From contig CM060951.1 of assembly GCA_030765055.1 (NCBI GenBank), positions 53,533,437 to 53,597,436 of the forward strand: a DNA stretch of 64,000 nt. Direction: 5' to 3'. Each line of letters opens with the position of its first letter. The stretch's first letter is position 1. The position numbers and the translations under genes were made by a program. Shown piece after piece: positions 11,880 through 25,795 of this stretch. This stretch comes from Mantis religiosa. Taxonomy: Eukaryota; Arthropoda; Insecta; Mantodea; Mantidae. A model generated the notes under the pieces. That model did no database searches. It was given only the letters and a program-made list of their open reading frames with translations, and had not been told where the DNA came from.

Positions 11880-13690
11880 GGACACTTGTGATTTTTATTT
11901 TCAACAAAAATAACAATTTATTTTAATACATCAAAGATTACTACAGAATAGTTCCTACAATCTAAGATGTGTTTTGTATATGTGTCTGTTGTATGTGAGT
12001 GTATCTGGCTGTGTGTGAGGTGGAGTGTTTGAAGCTCCCCCTTATAATGATGATTCGATGGGAACTGGTAATGAACAGTGAACAAGGAATTTAAGGGGGA
12101 ACCTCAACAAGAACAGCAAGTATTTGCAACCAACCCTGAAGATGGTTTTGCTTCCAGTTATTATGAAATCATTTGATGAAATTGTCATGAATTTCCACTA
12201 TAGCTGAAAGGTATCACTACTCCTGGAAGCAATGCAAACACAAAAGAACAAAAAAATACAGGACCGGAAAAAAAAATTTCATTTAGTTCTTAAGTCTGAT
12301 TCTGACACACATTTGTCAATCACCATTTAAAAGGAATCTAAAATTGAAACAAGATAAAGAGAAGTTAAGTTTGTACCATGAGCAATCAAAGGTACTGATC
12401 GTTAACACTAATTTTTTGTGTCCAACTTTTTCTTGCTTTTTTTTTTTCCTTATTTTCTTTCTTTTAAATTTACATTACATTCGAATAGCTAGTAGCATAG
12501 ACCTGAGTATTCTGTCAAAACCCAAGGTTCTTTTTTTACATTTTTTATTTTGTATTTTTTTTACATATTCTTATCCACCTTTAAGACTTGAAATTCCACT
12601 GTAATGTTCTCCACAACTTAAAAAGTAAATGTAACATTCACTCGTTTCGAAATTATGCCTTTCATATCCATTAAAAAAGTGATGCAAACACTATTAACCA
12701 TCAACTAAAGAAATATTCACCATTCAGACACAAAATATAATTTACAAAAAGAAAGGGGGAAAATAACAGAACACATCTTGTTTGAAGAAGTCCTAGTCAA
12801 AGCTCACCCGTCATACCCATCTTCTGCAAACAAAGAAAAAAACTCATTCAGAACCCATGTTCACTAACATTAAAAAAGAAGGGAAATTCGAATACAGGTC
12901 TCTTGGAACCATGAATAAAATGAATACATTTCCGAGGTCATATTAATCTGCAGCACGTCATACATTAAAAAAAAGTAATTTACAATATTAATAATATTAA
13001 GCTTGCATCACATTTGTGTTTTAGGAGAATACAAGAAAAGAAGAAAATTATCTTTACCAACCAAGATCGAATTATGTACATCTTTTACTTATCAATCAAT
13101 TCTTATGTTGCTACCTAGGAAAACTTCTTCCTAGTGCCACCATAGGTGAAACAGAAAACATTAATATACTCCTATTTTCACCGCAATTTTTTTCAGTTTG
13201 TTCTTATTTATTTCCACCAACAGCAACAGTTGGATAGGTACACAACTTTACAACTTCATTTTTATCTGCCGGGCGGTTTCGTCTGGAGTTAAGTGATATC
13301 ACATAGCAATTTCCTCAAATAGAAAATGTTCTCCACTTCTAAAGGAATCACTACAATTGTTTGGAGTTCTTATCAGTATAATAGCAAACTGTATAATCTG
13401 ACCTCAATATCATTATCCTTATATCACTTGCTTGTTGCATTTGATTTACAGCTAATGGTATTAAGCCCTAAATACATTACAAACTGCTCACTGCTTAATA
13501 TAAAGTTCTACTTCTTCTGCCCCAATCCCTAACTTTCTTTGCACAGTGAAAAGTTGAAGCACAATTGTTATTAAAGGCTGCTGTATTACACAAAGCCAAA
13601 AGCAATTAGCCAATCATTATCAACATAGCCGTTTTCTTGTCCAGCTTTATAATGTTTTCCATTAGCATAGGCGAGTCATCTCACTAAGAT
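11880..13690 (-). other. Probable 3' untranslated region of Smr
   Basis: No coding frame is supported for 1.8 kb downstream of the Smr stop. On the minus strand AATAAA hexamers occur near 11928-11933 and 11895-11900, followed by a short GT-containing stretch; these are the best visible candidates for the polyadenylation signal. AATAAA-like strings are common in this AT-rich DNA, so the end is a guess. Confidence 0.3.
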
Positions 13691-14858
13691 TCAATCTTCA
13701 TCTGAAAGTGGTTCATATTGAGCAGAAAGGAGAGGAGCAGGCTCTGCTGATCTCGACGAAGGGCCATCTGCTGGGGAACTAGGCGTAGGCGCAGATGGTT
13801 GAACTTGACCTTGCGCACTGGATGCTGAAGTTTTGTTCTGCTGTGAACCTTGTACTCCATTTGCAGAAGAAACTGGCTGAGTGGCCTGTGCCTGAGATGA
13901 AGGCTGTCCTGGAGTAGGAGATCGTGCAGTGGATAAAACATTGAGCGCTGAGAAAGGGTAAGGGTATGCTGTAGATGTAGGTACAAATGCTGCTGCAACT
14001 GATGAAGAGACAGTTGTTGCAGGTGCTGATACTGAAAATGATGGGTTGCTTGGATTATTTGCAGGGGAGGGTGATGAGTGTGGAAATACACCCACTACTC
14101 TTGTTTCTATATTATTTGGTGAAGGAACCTTTGAGGACCCACCCGTTAAAGGGGATACAGACTCTAATTTTACTGCATTATCACCCTGAGGGTTTGGCAC
14201 AGATGACCCCTCATCTATCACCATTTCTCCTGGACTGTCACATCTACCCCTTCCTTCCTCCCGTCCTTTATCACGATCACTGACTTTGGCTCCAACATCG
14301 CCTCTGTGGTGCATCTCACTATCCTGGCGCTGTGTCTGATGCCTTGGATCATCGTCGTTTATCCTATGCTGATGGTCTTCAGCACGAGGAAATTGTGAAG
14401 ATGACTTGTCTTCACCAGTACTTCCATGATTTTCTGGCATTCCAGGTCGTGATTGCTGTTTTGCTCCAGGCATAAAATGTTGTTGATGGTGCCTCTGCTG
14501 CTGTGAGACTTGCTCAGACTTGTCATCTTCCGAAGTACGCATCACCTCTGCTATCCTGTTCTTAACATAGTCAAGAGGAGAAATGGGGGATTTGCCAGCA
14601 GCAGTTCCAGGTTCAGGTTGATAGTAGCGACGAGGAGCCAGGAATGTCACCGAGTCAGTAGCAGCTGTTGATCCACCGCCTGGTAGCCAGTGACCTCCAC
14701 CACTACTGCCACCTCCTCCTGCTTCTGGAGGTGAAACAGGCTCTACATGATACTGTGCAGGTTTATTACTGGTGGGAGGGTTACCACCTCTCGGAGAAGC
14801 TGGCTGAGCAATCCTGATGATCTGCCGTTCATCAGCTTGCATGGACGGTGTGCTAGAC
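13691..14858 (-). CDS. Smr: Smr terminal coding exon, stop at 13691-13693
   Basis: The acceptor is TTTATCTAG before 14858; the first base completes an Arg codon with the preceding exon (SSR-SSTPSMQADERQ). It encodes 388 residues and ends YEPLSDED then TGA. A compact segment SPLDYVKNRIAEVMRTSEDD at about 14535-14594 looks helical and conserved in an otherwise Ser/Pro/Gln/Ala-rich exon. The short acidic end is like the C-terminus of NCoR-family proteins (recollection of the family, not a search). Overlapping open frames are shadows. Confidence 0.92.
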
Positions 14859-17800
14859 CTAGATAAACAAATTATACAATTTTGGTGAACAATGTTATAT
14901 CCTATGGACTGTATCCATGAGTTTCATTTCAATTTATATTTTGTTAATGCTAGTTCATTCATAAATGCAAAGAGCTTGATCCAAGCAGTTTATTGTTATG
15001 TTTTATCTTAAAATGTTTCATCTATTCCAATTTAATATGAACATGGAAAAACTAATTTTATTTTTCAATCCCTCTGTAATATGAAGACATATTTTACTAT
15101 TTTCTTGATAGAAATGTCTTTGCACACAGTTGTTCTTAATGTCATCAACTTTTATTCCTTCTGCACTTCAAAGATGGACTCCTTTTAATATTTTTAACTT
15201 TTACTCTTTATTGCCACTGCTCAGGTTTCCTTATTTCATACTGAAGTACTGCATACTTCCAGAAATTATACTCTTCCATTTTCCCACCCAAACAAAAGTG
15301 TTCCAATCTATCAAATATGTATATTTTCCAAGACTGCATGTGATACAAAACTGTACTTTTTTAACTCCCATTTGTACACTTGAACCAAGGATATTTTCAC
15401 ATTCACAATTAAGTAATTACTTATTTTGTTTCTAAACAATATCTTATCTGTCTTCCTTCCTTCCTTTTTAATACACACCAGTAAGATAATGCACTTATTT
15501 TATCCTTTCTTCTTCATAGGTGTATTCTTTAAGTAGATTATATCTTTTGAACATTAATTACTTCTAATTTTCTTTCCTGATTGCACATAATAAATGCAAT
15601 CTTGTTCTGGTTCTCAGCAATCTCTCTCTTCTTTATAAAATCCACTTCATTGCTTTCCTATTTTATTAATATTATTACTTCCAATAAGATCATTCCAACT
15701 AGATCATTCCATTATGACAAAATGCTTACTTTAACTACTGCTTTCCTTTTTTTCCATTTTCGTCACTGCCAACAAATGTGTCCTTAGAAAATACTACTTC
15801 TGCTTTTCCAGTTTTCATCCTTCTATTTTCCTTTTATAATATTCTTTCACTTTATTTGCTTTTTCCTCTTTATCACTATATTATTTATAAAACAAATTTT
15901 TCTCTCCTATTTAGATTCCATTATAATTAATTACTTTTAATACTGTGTATCATAAGTTCCCCCTCCCCTAATAGGAACTGTCTTTTTTTTCATGTGTGTA
16001 AATTGACTGTCTTCTCACCATTACACATTCTCCAGACACTTTCAGCGCCTCCTGTATGATGCTTGATATATTATGCTAAAACAGTATACAATGTACTCCA
16101 GATTCTATACATTATTATTACTGTTGTACTGCTGCATCCAAACTGCAATAGTTTGGCATAGATTAAGTTTGTAAGTGAATAAAAACTTAAACTATTTATA
16201 TAATTGCCTGGATACGTTTAACAACTTGAAAATTAAATTTGTTGTCTACCACACCAAATTTTGCCTTACAGCAATTAAATCAGATAGACAAGTAAACAGT
16301 TGCATCTTATCAGCAATGAGAGCAGCTTCTGATATATATTTTTGCATATTTCTGTTTCTCCGCAGCAAATATGCATTTCCATATAAAAAAAATAAATCAG
16401 TATGTTTTACTGTATACATTTTAATATTTATTTTCATTGCTATTTTAAGAATCAAGATTTACTGCTTGTATGTTTAAGCACTACCATTGTATCAGATTAG
16501 CAAAATATATGCCACCTTCATTCAACAATTGCATTCATTACTTTCTCACTAATGCCAATAGAAAATAAAAATATTTTCATTAAACGATCACTTATATTCT
16601 TTGTACATTCTAGGTCTTCAACATTCGTAGTATCCAAGAACTTCAATGTTCACAATGGTGGAGAATACAGCAGTAGAAAGCTGATAATACAGTATACTCC
16701 AGAAACCAACTGTTTTCCACAGGCAGCTCATTAAATTTCAATATTAAATTGTTTTGGTTTCATAAACCATTACTCACAATGCTTATCTGAGAAGCAGTAT
16801 ATTTCCACACTAATTTCTCAAAATTTGTAGCACTTCTTTGCTTTCAATGACACAAAATATAATTTCTAAGAATAACTACTGATGTCCTTGTTCTCAGATG
16901 ATCTGTTTTGTTTTTGTTTTTTTTCCATTTAACAATGCATTCCATTAACCTTTATTATTGTAGTGGGTTTTTTTTTCCTTCCTTTCTTTCTTTCTTTGAT
17001 TTCTTTCTTTAAGACTATATTTGCAAAACTGCCCCTGAATGTTTACAATTTGAGTATGCTGTTTAATTCTTCCATGTTCCTGGTGTTATAAATTATCACA
17101 TCTTTGGACTTTTTCTCTCTTGCATCACAAGCTCTTATTCTTGTCTTTAATCCTACTATTTATTTATACGTTTTAGATATTTACAGCACACTAATTGCAT
17201 GATTAATACAAACTGTCTTGACTTTTTTTTTTTTTTTGTACTTTAAATGCAATTCCTTTTGCCACTAGAATACTTGGTTTCTAAATAGAAATCAAAAATG
17301 GAAATCTTAATTCTAGTATAAAAAGTAATAACTTTAAACAAAACAAAAGGTTCAACTACTTTGTTGATATTGGTACATTTAGAATGAACTAAAAGAAAAT
17401 ATTGAAACTTGTAAGATTAGTTTGAGAGACCTTTCAAACTTATATTTTTAATTGGTTGGTATAAAAAGCATGAAAAATGTTGAAATATGAAAAAAAAAAA
17501 AAAAAAAAAACAGACTAAGATTTTCATTGTTCTATATGGCCTAATTAGCACATTGGAAAATAAAACTAATAAATTATAAAAATATACCAAAATATTAAGC
17601 GTGACTAGAGGAATTTAGTAACAGTAACATCAAAATTAATTGAAAAAACTATTTGTAGTTGGTTTTTTGACACTTCATCACTTACATTTTTATATTATTG
17701 AGGGACTAGTTTCAGAAACCGTCGCCTGTATTTTCAACCTCTTTCAGACTGTCCGTTGTCATCTGCTCTCTTCTCTTTGTTCACAGTTCCACTGCCAGAG

Positions 17801-20800
17801 AGAAGAGAGCAGACGACAACGGACAGTTGGAAAGAGGTCGAAAATGGAGTCTATGGCTTCCAAAACTAGTCCCTCAATAATATAAAAATGTAAGTGACAA
17901 AGTGTCAAAAAACCAATTACAAATAGTTTTTTCAATAGCAAAATATGTTTGAAAATCACCATAATCCTGAAAAGAAAATCCATTAACTAAGTATCCAAGT
18001 CCTAAAAGGAATTGCAGCTAACAGCACAGTTGAGAAGCACTTTTACCATTCCATTACTACAACTGCAGTTTAAATGATATTATCAAAATTGCAATAAGCT
18101 ACTATCTTGCTAGAAGTGTTATCTCTGTTTTAGTGTTCCATCATGCCAAAGAAAGAAGCTATAAACACCAGTTTAGTCTATCTGGAGTGTGATGTGTTAT
18201 TAAGCAAGCACATGGAATGGCTACAGGGTATCAGCGTGACATGCAAATAAAACTTGTTTAAATATACAATACCATTTGTATTTTGCATTGGGGCTGGTTT
18301 ATAAAGAAGCCATTGTACACACTATGAACATTTGGTTCTTCAGAGCCTTTTGTTCCTATTTTAATAATTCACAGCACTTATTTGCACATCACTGTTGCCG
18401 TATTATATAGCTTAACTGTATTACTGTTGAACTTATCAAAGATATAACTGAAACTCAGTTAAGGAATATGCTTCATAACCAGCTTTTCTAATCCATGTTA
18501 CATTCACTTAATTGCTATAGGTCAATTACAATTCGGTGCACATTAAGCTGCTATCGAACAGCCTTGAAAATTCTTTTGTTTCTTGCATAATTTATTCAGA
18601 AGATTTCTTTTATTTCTATAGAAGACGTTCATATGATTTGGCACTGAACAGGTAATTAATGATGTATGAAAATGCATGCCATTTACATGAGGTTCCTCTT
18701 TTTTTTTTATTTTGGTGCCTTACCCTCTCCTTCCTTTCTCGCAGTGAGTAATCAAATATCACAGTCTGCTATTATACTTTCTTGTACTTTCACAGTGTAC
18801 ATCTCTCCAAAATAGGTATCACATTCTCTGCTTCTGGAAATGCTTATTTGTATCCAATATTTGTTTTTGCATTTTTCTTTCTTTTATTCCTTATTTGGGT
18901 ATTTGCTTAAAAAATTAGAAAAATTCCTTCCGAAAAGTTTCCTCAAACCACATTTTATTTTTATTTTTCAGAGAACTGACTCATTCTGAGCTAATTCTTC
19001 CAGCACATCTCCTTTTTTTTAAGATCAAAGAAGTGTAGGATTTCTGCTACTGAAAACTTCTTTCATCAGAAGCAGTTTACATCTGTTCCCTTCGTTCTGA
19101 TTTTCCTGTAGAGGTATCCTTCACAGCATTCTTCTAAAGATCCATAATTTTTCTTCAAAAGTTTGCACTAATTAAACTAACATTATTTTCAAATATTTCC
19201 TTGTATGCTCGAACATAATTCCTTGTAAATATTTAAGTGGTATTTGTCTCTCTAAGGTATTATGTATGACTATGTTAATAATCCCAAGCTTCAATACCAA
19301 GAATAAAGATAGAAGTAAAATGTATACAGAAAACAAAGTTGGCAGTTTTAACATTAGGGAGGAAGAGGCAGGTGGAAGAAAAGTGCAGGTACTAACAACA
19401 CTCCTATCTTATAGTGTACAAACCGTTAAACACCACAGATTAAAGATGAAAGCCCATTTTTACAAAAAGTTAAGATGTTTACAATGTTTGATTATTCCTG
19501 GGACTACAAGGGTTTACCTGGAAGAAGCTGCAGATTTTTCCCTTTGTTCACGCTCTCTGGCAGCCTCCATTTCTTTCTGCTGCAATGCTCGTCTCAGTTT
19601 CCAGCTATGATGTTCGGACATCATTTCTGAAGTAGGAGGACCAGGTGCAGGAGGAGCTAAATGATACGCATGGTGAGGTGCTGACGTGTACATCCCTCGA
19701 TGATGCTGTTGATTATATGCACTGCCTGGAGGTGTGGCATTATTTCCACTAAAGTCTTTAGTAATAATTGAGTCAATGTGTTCCCCTAAAGTTATAGCTT
19801 TGTTAGAACCATCTGTCTGCTGTCCATCATGATCCAAGTGAACGACACTTGGGCTATGAGAAGATTTCAGGGGGGATACTTTTCCATTGGATTCTGGAAC
19901 ATGAAGTGAGCTAGGTGGAGGTTGCTGCTGCTGCTGTTGTTGCTGCTGTTGTTGTTGTTGCTGCTGCTGCTGTTGTGATGTTGGAGGTGGTGGTTGTGAC
20001 TGCTGCTGTTGTGGCTGCTGCTGTTGCTGGGAGTTGGACGTTGGAGGTTGTTGATCTCGATGAAAACTCTGCAAATAATTAACTTTTCTTTAGCAACTAT
20101 TCATAATAAAATAAGTTTATACTATATCTTTCATCACTTATTTTCTAATAACATTTATTTTTCTGATTTATAGCAATTCTTTATAACATGTTACATTAAC
20201 ACTTCAGGCTTATCTTAGCCACTAATTCATTAACAGATGCCACAATCCAATTTAAAAACAATTGACTCATTACATTAACAAAACTTTACTTCTCTACCTA
20301 CCTCATGTTAATCAAAATAAATATTTCCAGAAATACTTGCATTATACATTTCATGTAGGTACAAGGAGGACACAGAAAGCAGAACTAATAGTCATGTGTC
20401 TCTAAATGCTACAGTTGAAATTCCACTCTCTTTCCGTGGCATTATGAAAAATAGTTGAACAGTAGCAGTAAATTAAAAGTGTGACAAATTACTGACAAAT
20501 TCATCACTATCCATGATAAAGTTGATGCCACAGAAAGGTATTGGAAATAAGTACATTTTGTGTTTGACACAGATAATATTTTTGTGTGCAGTATATTTTT
20601 GTGTTTTGGTTAAATCTTTATACAAAATGATACAAATTTCTACTAAATAAAGATGATTTGGAAGTTATTCCCCGAAAATTCAAGATATACATTTTATTTG
20701 TCATGTAAATATCTTAAGCACAGAGTATTTTAATAAAATCAATGAGCCATTTTTGAGAAAATGAAATTTTTTGAAAATATTTCCATGGAAAAGTAGTTAA

Positions 20801-23800
20801 ATTAGGGTTGGCTTTTTGAAAATCTTGCTGTGAATATTTGAAAGACACTTTCCTTAAATATTTTAGTATGTATCCCAAATTTTGTATGGATCTTTCTAAA
20901 AAGTATTTATTTGAGTTCAGGAGGCCACAAAACATGCATTTCCATTAAAATCTTGTATTCAATTTTTTTTTAAGAATATAGCACTTCCTCTACTTATTAT
21001 CGGTATATAGTAGTGAAAGATAAAATGGTTTCTTCCTTGCATAATGTTATAATCTGTTCAGTTTATTTTACATCGGTTGTAACAGTCATAATAGATACAA
21101 GTTATTTATGTAGTAACCAATTTAAATCTGATGCCCTGTTAATACTGCTTACTAACATTCCCTTTTCTTTTAAAGTGTCTTTCTGCCCACTACAAAAATT
21201 TGCATATTTAAGCCATCTTTGTGTGCCAGAACCCAGAACACCTTTGGAAAGTCATTCAGATTTTTCAGTAAACACGTTTTTGAAGAAATATGATGCATCT
21301 TATAAAACCTTTTCCTTTCCCATCTCGAAAAACTATGGGCCTGCTGCCTTTCTCTGACTGATTCATCAACCAATCAAGCTGCTATTATAAAAAGTTCAAA
21401 AAAATGATACGAAGAAAAAAATTTCTGATACTTCATTAAATACAACAGCATAGCTCCTTTGCAGTGAAGATGATAGTGAATTATACTGTCCTACAATACA
21501 GTGTTTTAGTTGCTGTTCTTATTTAATCACCTGCTGAGGAATAATACCTTCTTCTTCTTTAACTTCCTTTGTTGTACCACTATCGTGGTGTTAGTGGATT
21601 CTTGTTCCTCTATATCTGTTAAGGCCGGCATGAGGAACCAAAGCTTTGGATCCGATAGAGAACCAGGATAGGTGATTAGCCCGATGCCTGATGTGAAGGT
21701 GAAGGAAGTGGATGATATATATATGAGAGCAAGATGAATGATAGAAAAGATGATGATGATGATGATGATGGATGGAGCAATTGGTGCAATGCTGTCAGGG
21801 GGAAACCGTAGGACCCGTCCCAGCGCCAAGTTGTCCACCACCAATCTCAGTTTGCAGTTGCCTGAGATCGAACCTGGGCCGCCTTGGTGACAGCCAAGCG
21901 GTCTAACCACTAAGCCATGGCGTGGCTCAGGAATAATACCTTTGGCACAAAATTACTTAATATTCACACTGCCAGGGCTATGGAAACGTTTGCACAAGAA
22001 TTTTACCAGTTATCTACAAAATAAATTGAACCTCTTACACTGCTTACTAGCAGAAAAACATCTCTTTTGATACCCTTGCAGTGCCTGAAACTGTAAGCAT
22101 TTACTTCCCTAAATCCCCAGGAATAAGCAACCAGTATAATTCCATGTTGCACCACATACTAACCAAACAGAAATTTAAGGGTACCCTTGTTCTTAAGAGA
22201 AGTGGCATGAGGGGTCCAAATACCTCACAGTCATATTGTCACCTCTAGTTAAATATTAAAGAAAGTGGTTGCATACATTTAAGTTTTCTCATAATGGTAA
22301 TTCAAATCTTGCTATCTTACCTGAAACAGCCTATCTCCTGGTCGAGTTGGAGCAGAGCTACTAGATGAACCACCTTGGCCTCCACCACCAGCACCTTCAC
22401 TCGAGCTCTGGTTGATTTGATGCGTTATTATGGCATCGATAAGACTTGCCGCTGTGAGTGTGGAAGAATCGCCACTACCACCTCTACCCCCGCTTCCACC
22501 ACTGTTCCCTGAAGATCTCTCCCGAGCACTTTCACCTCCTAAACATTGACACATACATGATTTTAAGGAACTGCTAAAGTTTTTACAGCCAGCAAATGAT
22601 GAAAAGATGCTCCTTAGAAAACAGTGGTTTTAATTATACACACAGAAAGCAACCTCCTCTGGCTTCAGAGAATGAAATATATTACTATTTTTAATAAAAT
22701 TAATTATACTTCTTTCAATATATGATGATACTTAATATATGTTACCTCCATTTTTCCACCTGATTTACACATTTAGAATGGAAGGAGAAACACGTGCAAA
22801 TAAAGAACTGTGTGTTATTTTTGTATACTTTAGGACAAAGTTACTTGATACTAATGATGCTGAAAGTAATTTTCAACTTGCTATTTGTCTTGGATATGCA
22901 ATGATAATGTTACACTTGTTAGAACCTGTTAGTTGATCCAGTCAGATGTTTAACTGGTGCAAAACAATTGCAATTAATCAGTATACTTTTTTGTGAAATA
23001 ATTTCTAACTTATTGGAATCAGAAACAGTAAAAGATGCATTAAGATTACAGAAAAATAATAACTGTACAAAAGTAACAGATAGTAAAAAGTTATAAATTC
23101 ACCTGGAGATTAAGGTAAGAAGGGAAGGGAGAAGTGATATGTATTTCTTTCTGCATAATCACTGAATGCTGACCACCTATTAAAACAGAAAGTCCTGTGT
23201 TTTCCGATCACACTGAAGCTTTTCTGCCAATTTAGAACTTATAATACTACAAGTATTATCTATAATCTGATAGGTGGATTGGTAACTTAAATTTAAAGGG
23301 AGTCGATTAATGACACTAAACAACACTTATTTTTAAATGTTTAGTGTCATTAATCGACTACCTTTAAATTTAATTTATCATAACACTGTTTTCAACACTT
23401 CCAAGAAAGGAATTGGATTGGTAACTTGCTTAATCAATAGAAATTACAGAAATTGGCTGATACACAGAGATTTTTATCAGCGACCTCCTGCATTGAACAT
23501 CTGCACCTCATTCTCCTAAATCAAAATCCTCAAAATTTGAAGCTGATTTCTTTCCATGAAAGTATTATGTAATGAATACAACTGGTTTTCAATATGAATG
23601 TTTTGGAAATCAACATTGTCCTTTATTCACAGGAATGCAATAGATTCTCCATAATGACTCAGTCAGTATGGTATGCTGAGTTATAACAATGCTAATGTAA
23701 GATACATGTCATAAAAACAAACCTTAAGAAACTAAGACATTTCAATTGCAAATCATCAGGAATTAGGGGACAATTTTAATTTGAACCAACCTGATTAACC

Positions 23801-25721
23801 CTTTCACCGATATGGACGTCATATGACGTCCAAGTTAAAGTGCCCCAAACCGATATGGACGTGTATAGACGTCCTGCGCATACATGCATTTAATGCTCAT
23901 TTAACGCCAATTATTTTAATCTTGCTGTTTTACAATAAATTTAAATTAGTTCTATAAGGAATGTAAACGTATTCTTAAAGGTTTCTTTTTGAGTTGTACA
24001 CCTCCAAACCTGGATAAACACCCAAGGGCACATCTGCAGATTCACACCAAATAATATTGGTTTCCTTGCGAACTTCTTTTTCGCAACACACTACACATTT
24101 TCGAAATGGTTACAAGTTTTTTGGGTGTGGGTGGTATACTTTTAGGAAAGTGTTTTCTCTCAAGTATGAGGGATGATGTGTGAATTTTGCTACCCCCTAG
24201 TATAAAGAGGCCTCTGAGTATTATAATACTCAATTAGGTTACGAGCTCTTTATACGCGCAAGTACAGGTAGATGAATGTCTTTTACAGCTCTGAAAATTA
24301 CTAAACAACTGTGCATAGTTACATCCAGTGGTATAAAAATACTTTTTTTTAACCATTTAACTGTTTTCCGTAAAGAGGGATAGCTGGTAATAGCTGATCC
24401 GTATGACCCATATTTGACCCGCCATTTCCCCAAACAATGGAGTAGCTAACATGCCAGCTGTAGACCAGTACACGTCACTGCTACGTATGTCCTAAAGATC
24501 TCCTTCATAATCGTACAACAAATCTTCCAGATTTTCTACAGTAATATCAGAAGCCTGTACACATCATACCCAAGCTAATTTATTTGCTACATTACCGGGA
24601 TAAGCCATGGTTAACATTGAAATTTAACAATTTCAAATGTGCCATACATTTAGCTCTTGATAGCTATAAGAAATCACTCTGAACAAAGAGAGAGTATAAA
24701 TAACTGAAATGCAAAGCGAAAACTGCTGCATAAGGCTACTAGAAACCTTGGTTGAGAAACACTGTAATAACAGATGCTGACAGAGTTTTCATTCCAGTGT
24801 GTGAGCGTGTGACGCAACATATTCTCGTCATATTATCGCTTGGCATAGCATAAATAAACTAAACTTGAACCTGAGAAGTCGCTTGCGTAGCTATACATAC
24901 ATACTATGGCTCGTATACACACACAAAAAAAAAAAAAATGATTCACATATTAGGTGCGTTCGGCACAAAGAATGGCTTTTGCTACAGTGAAACAAAGTAG
25001 TGAAATTTCAACAATTTATTAATGTAGTCTCTACTTTATTGTTACTGTAGATTTATACTGCCTTTAATGAGTTTTAAACCAGTTTTTGTTTCGTTTAAAT
25101 AACTTAATAAATACGGAAGATACGGAATTGTATTTATGATGCATTTTTACAGCATTTAACAATTTAAATGTCCTGTTCTGTTTATTGGGTATCCGTTTCC
25201 GGCCGCTGAAGGGTTTAAATGGCCATCGGCGAAGCGGTTAAGGGTTTCTTCTGCTTTTACCTAGCGGTACCAACAAAGGCAGTTGGTGAATATTTATTCA
25301 CAATTGCAAAGCTTAAATTGCAAAAGGAAACAATAAGGGTGGTCAAGAGCTAGTAAATTCCAAAGATATCTCAAAATTACCTAGGAAATTAAAGAGTCAC
25401 AAAGAGACATTGTTTTTAAAATATAAATTACATGGGGGGAAATAGGTAACAATGCTTCATAATGAAAAGCATGCACAAGTAGTAACAGAGATATCCAAGA
25501 GATAGCAAACATTTCAAGCTTTGCCAGCATTCTAAACATTTTGTGCAGATTATGGCTTTCAACTCCACATATCAAGAAAATATGGTCATGTTGGTTATCA
25601 ATGCAGTTATTACAGTTGCCTTCTAAAGATATTTTAAAGTGTTACTGTAATAATACCTTTATATTTTAATTACAAAAGTAATGTAAAAGATCAAAATACA
25701 TACCATGCTGGCCTGATGATG

Positions 25722-25795
<74 letters not shown>

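Noticed and set aside
17640..17983. Two opposite-strand frames with nearly identical peptides
   Set aside because: Artefact of the long inverted repeat.
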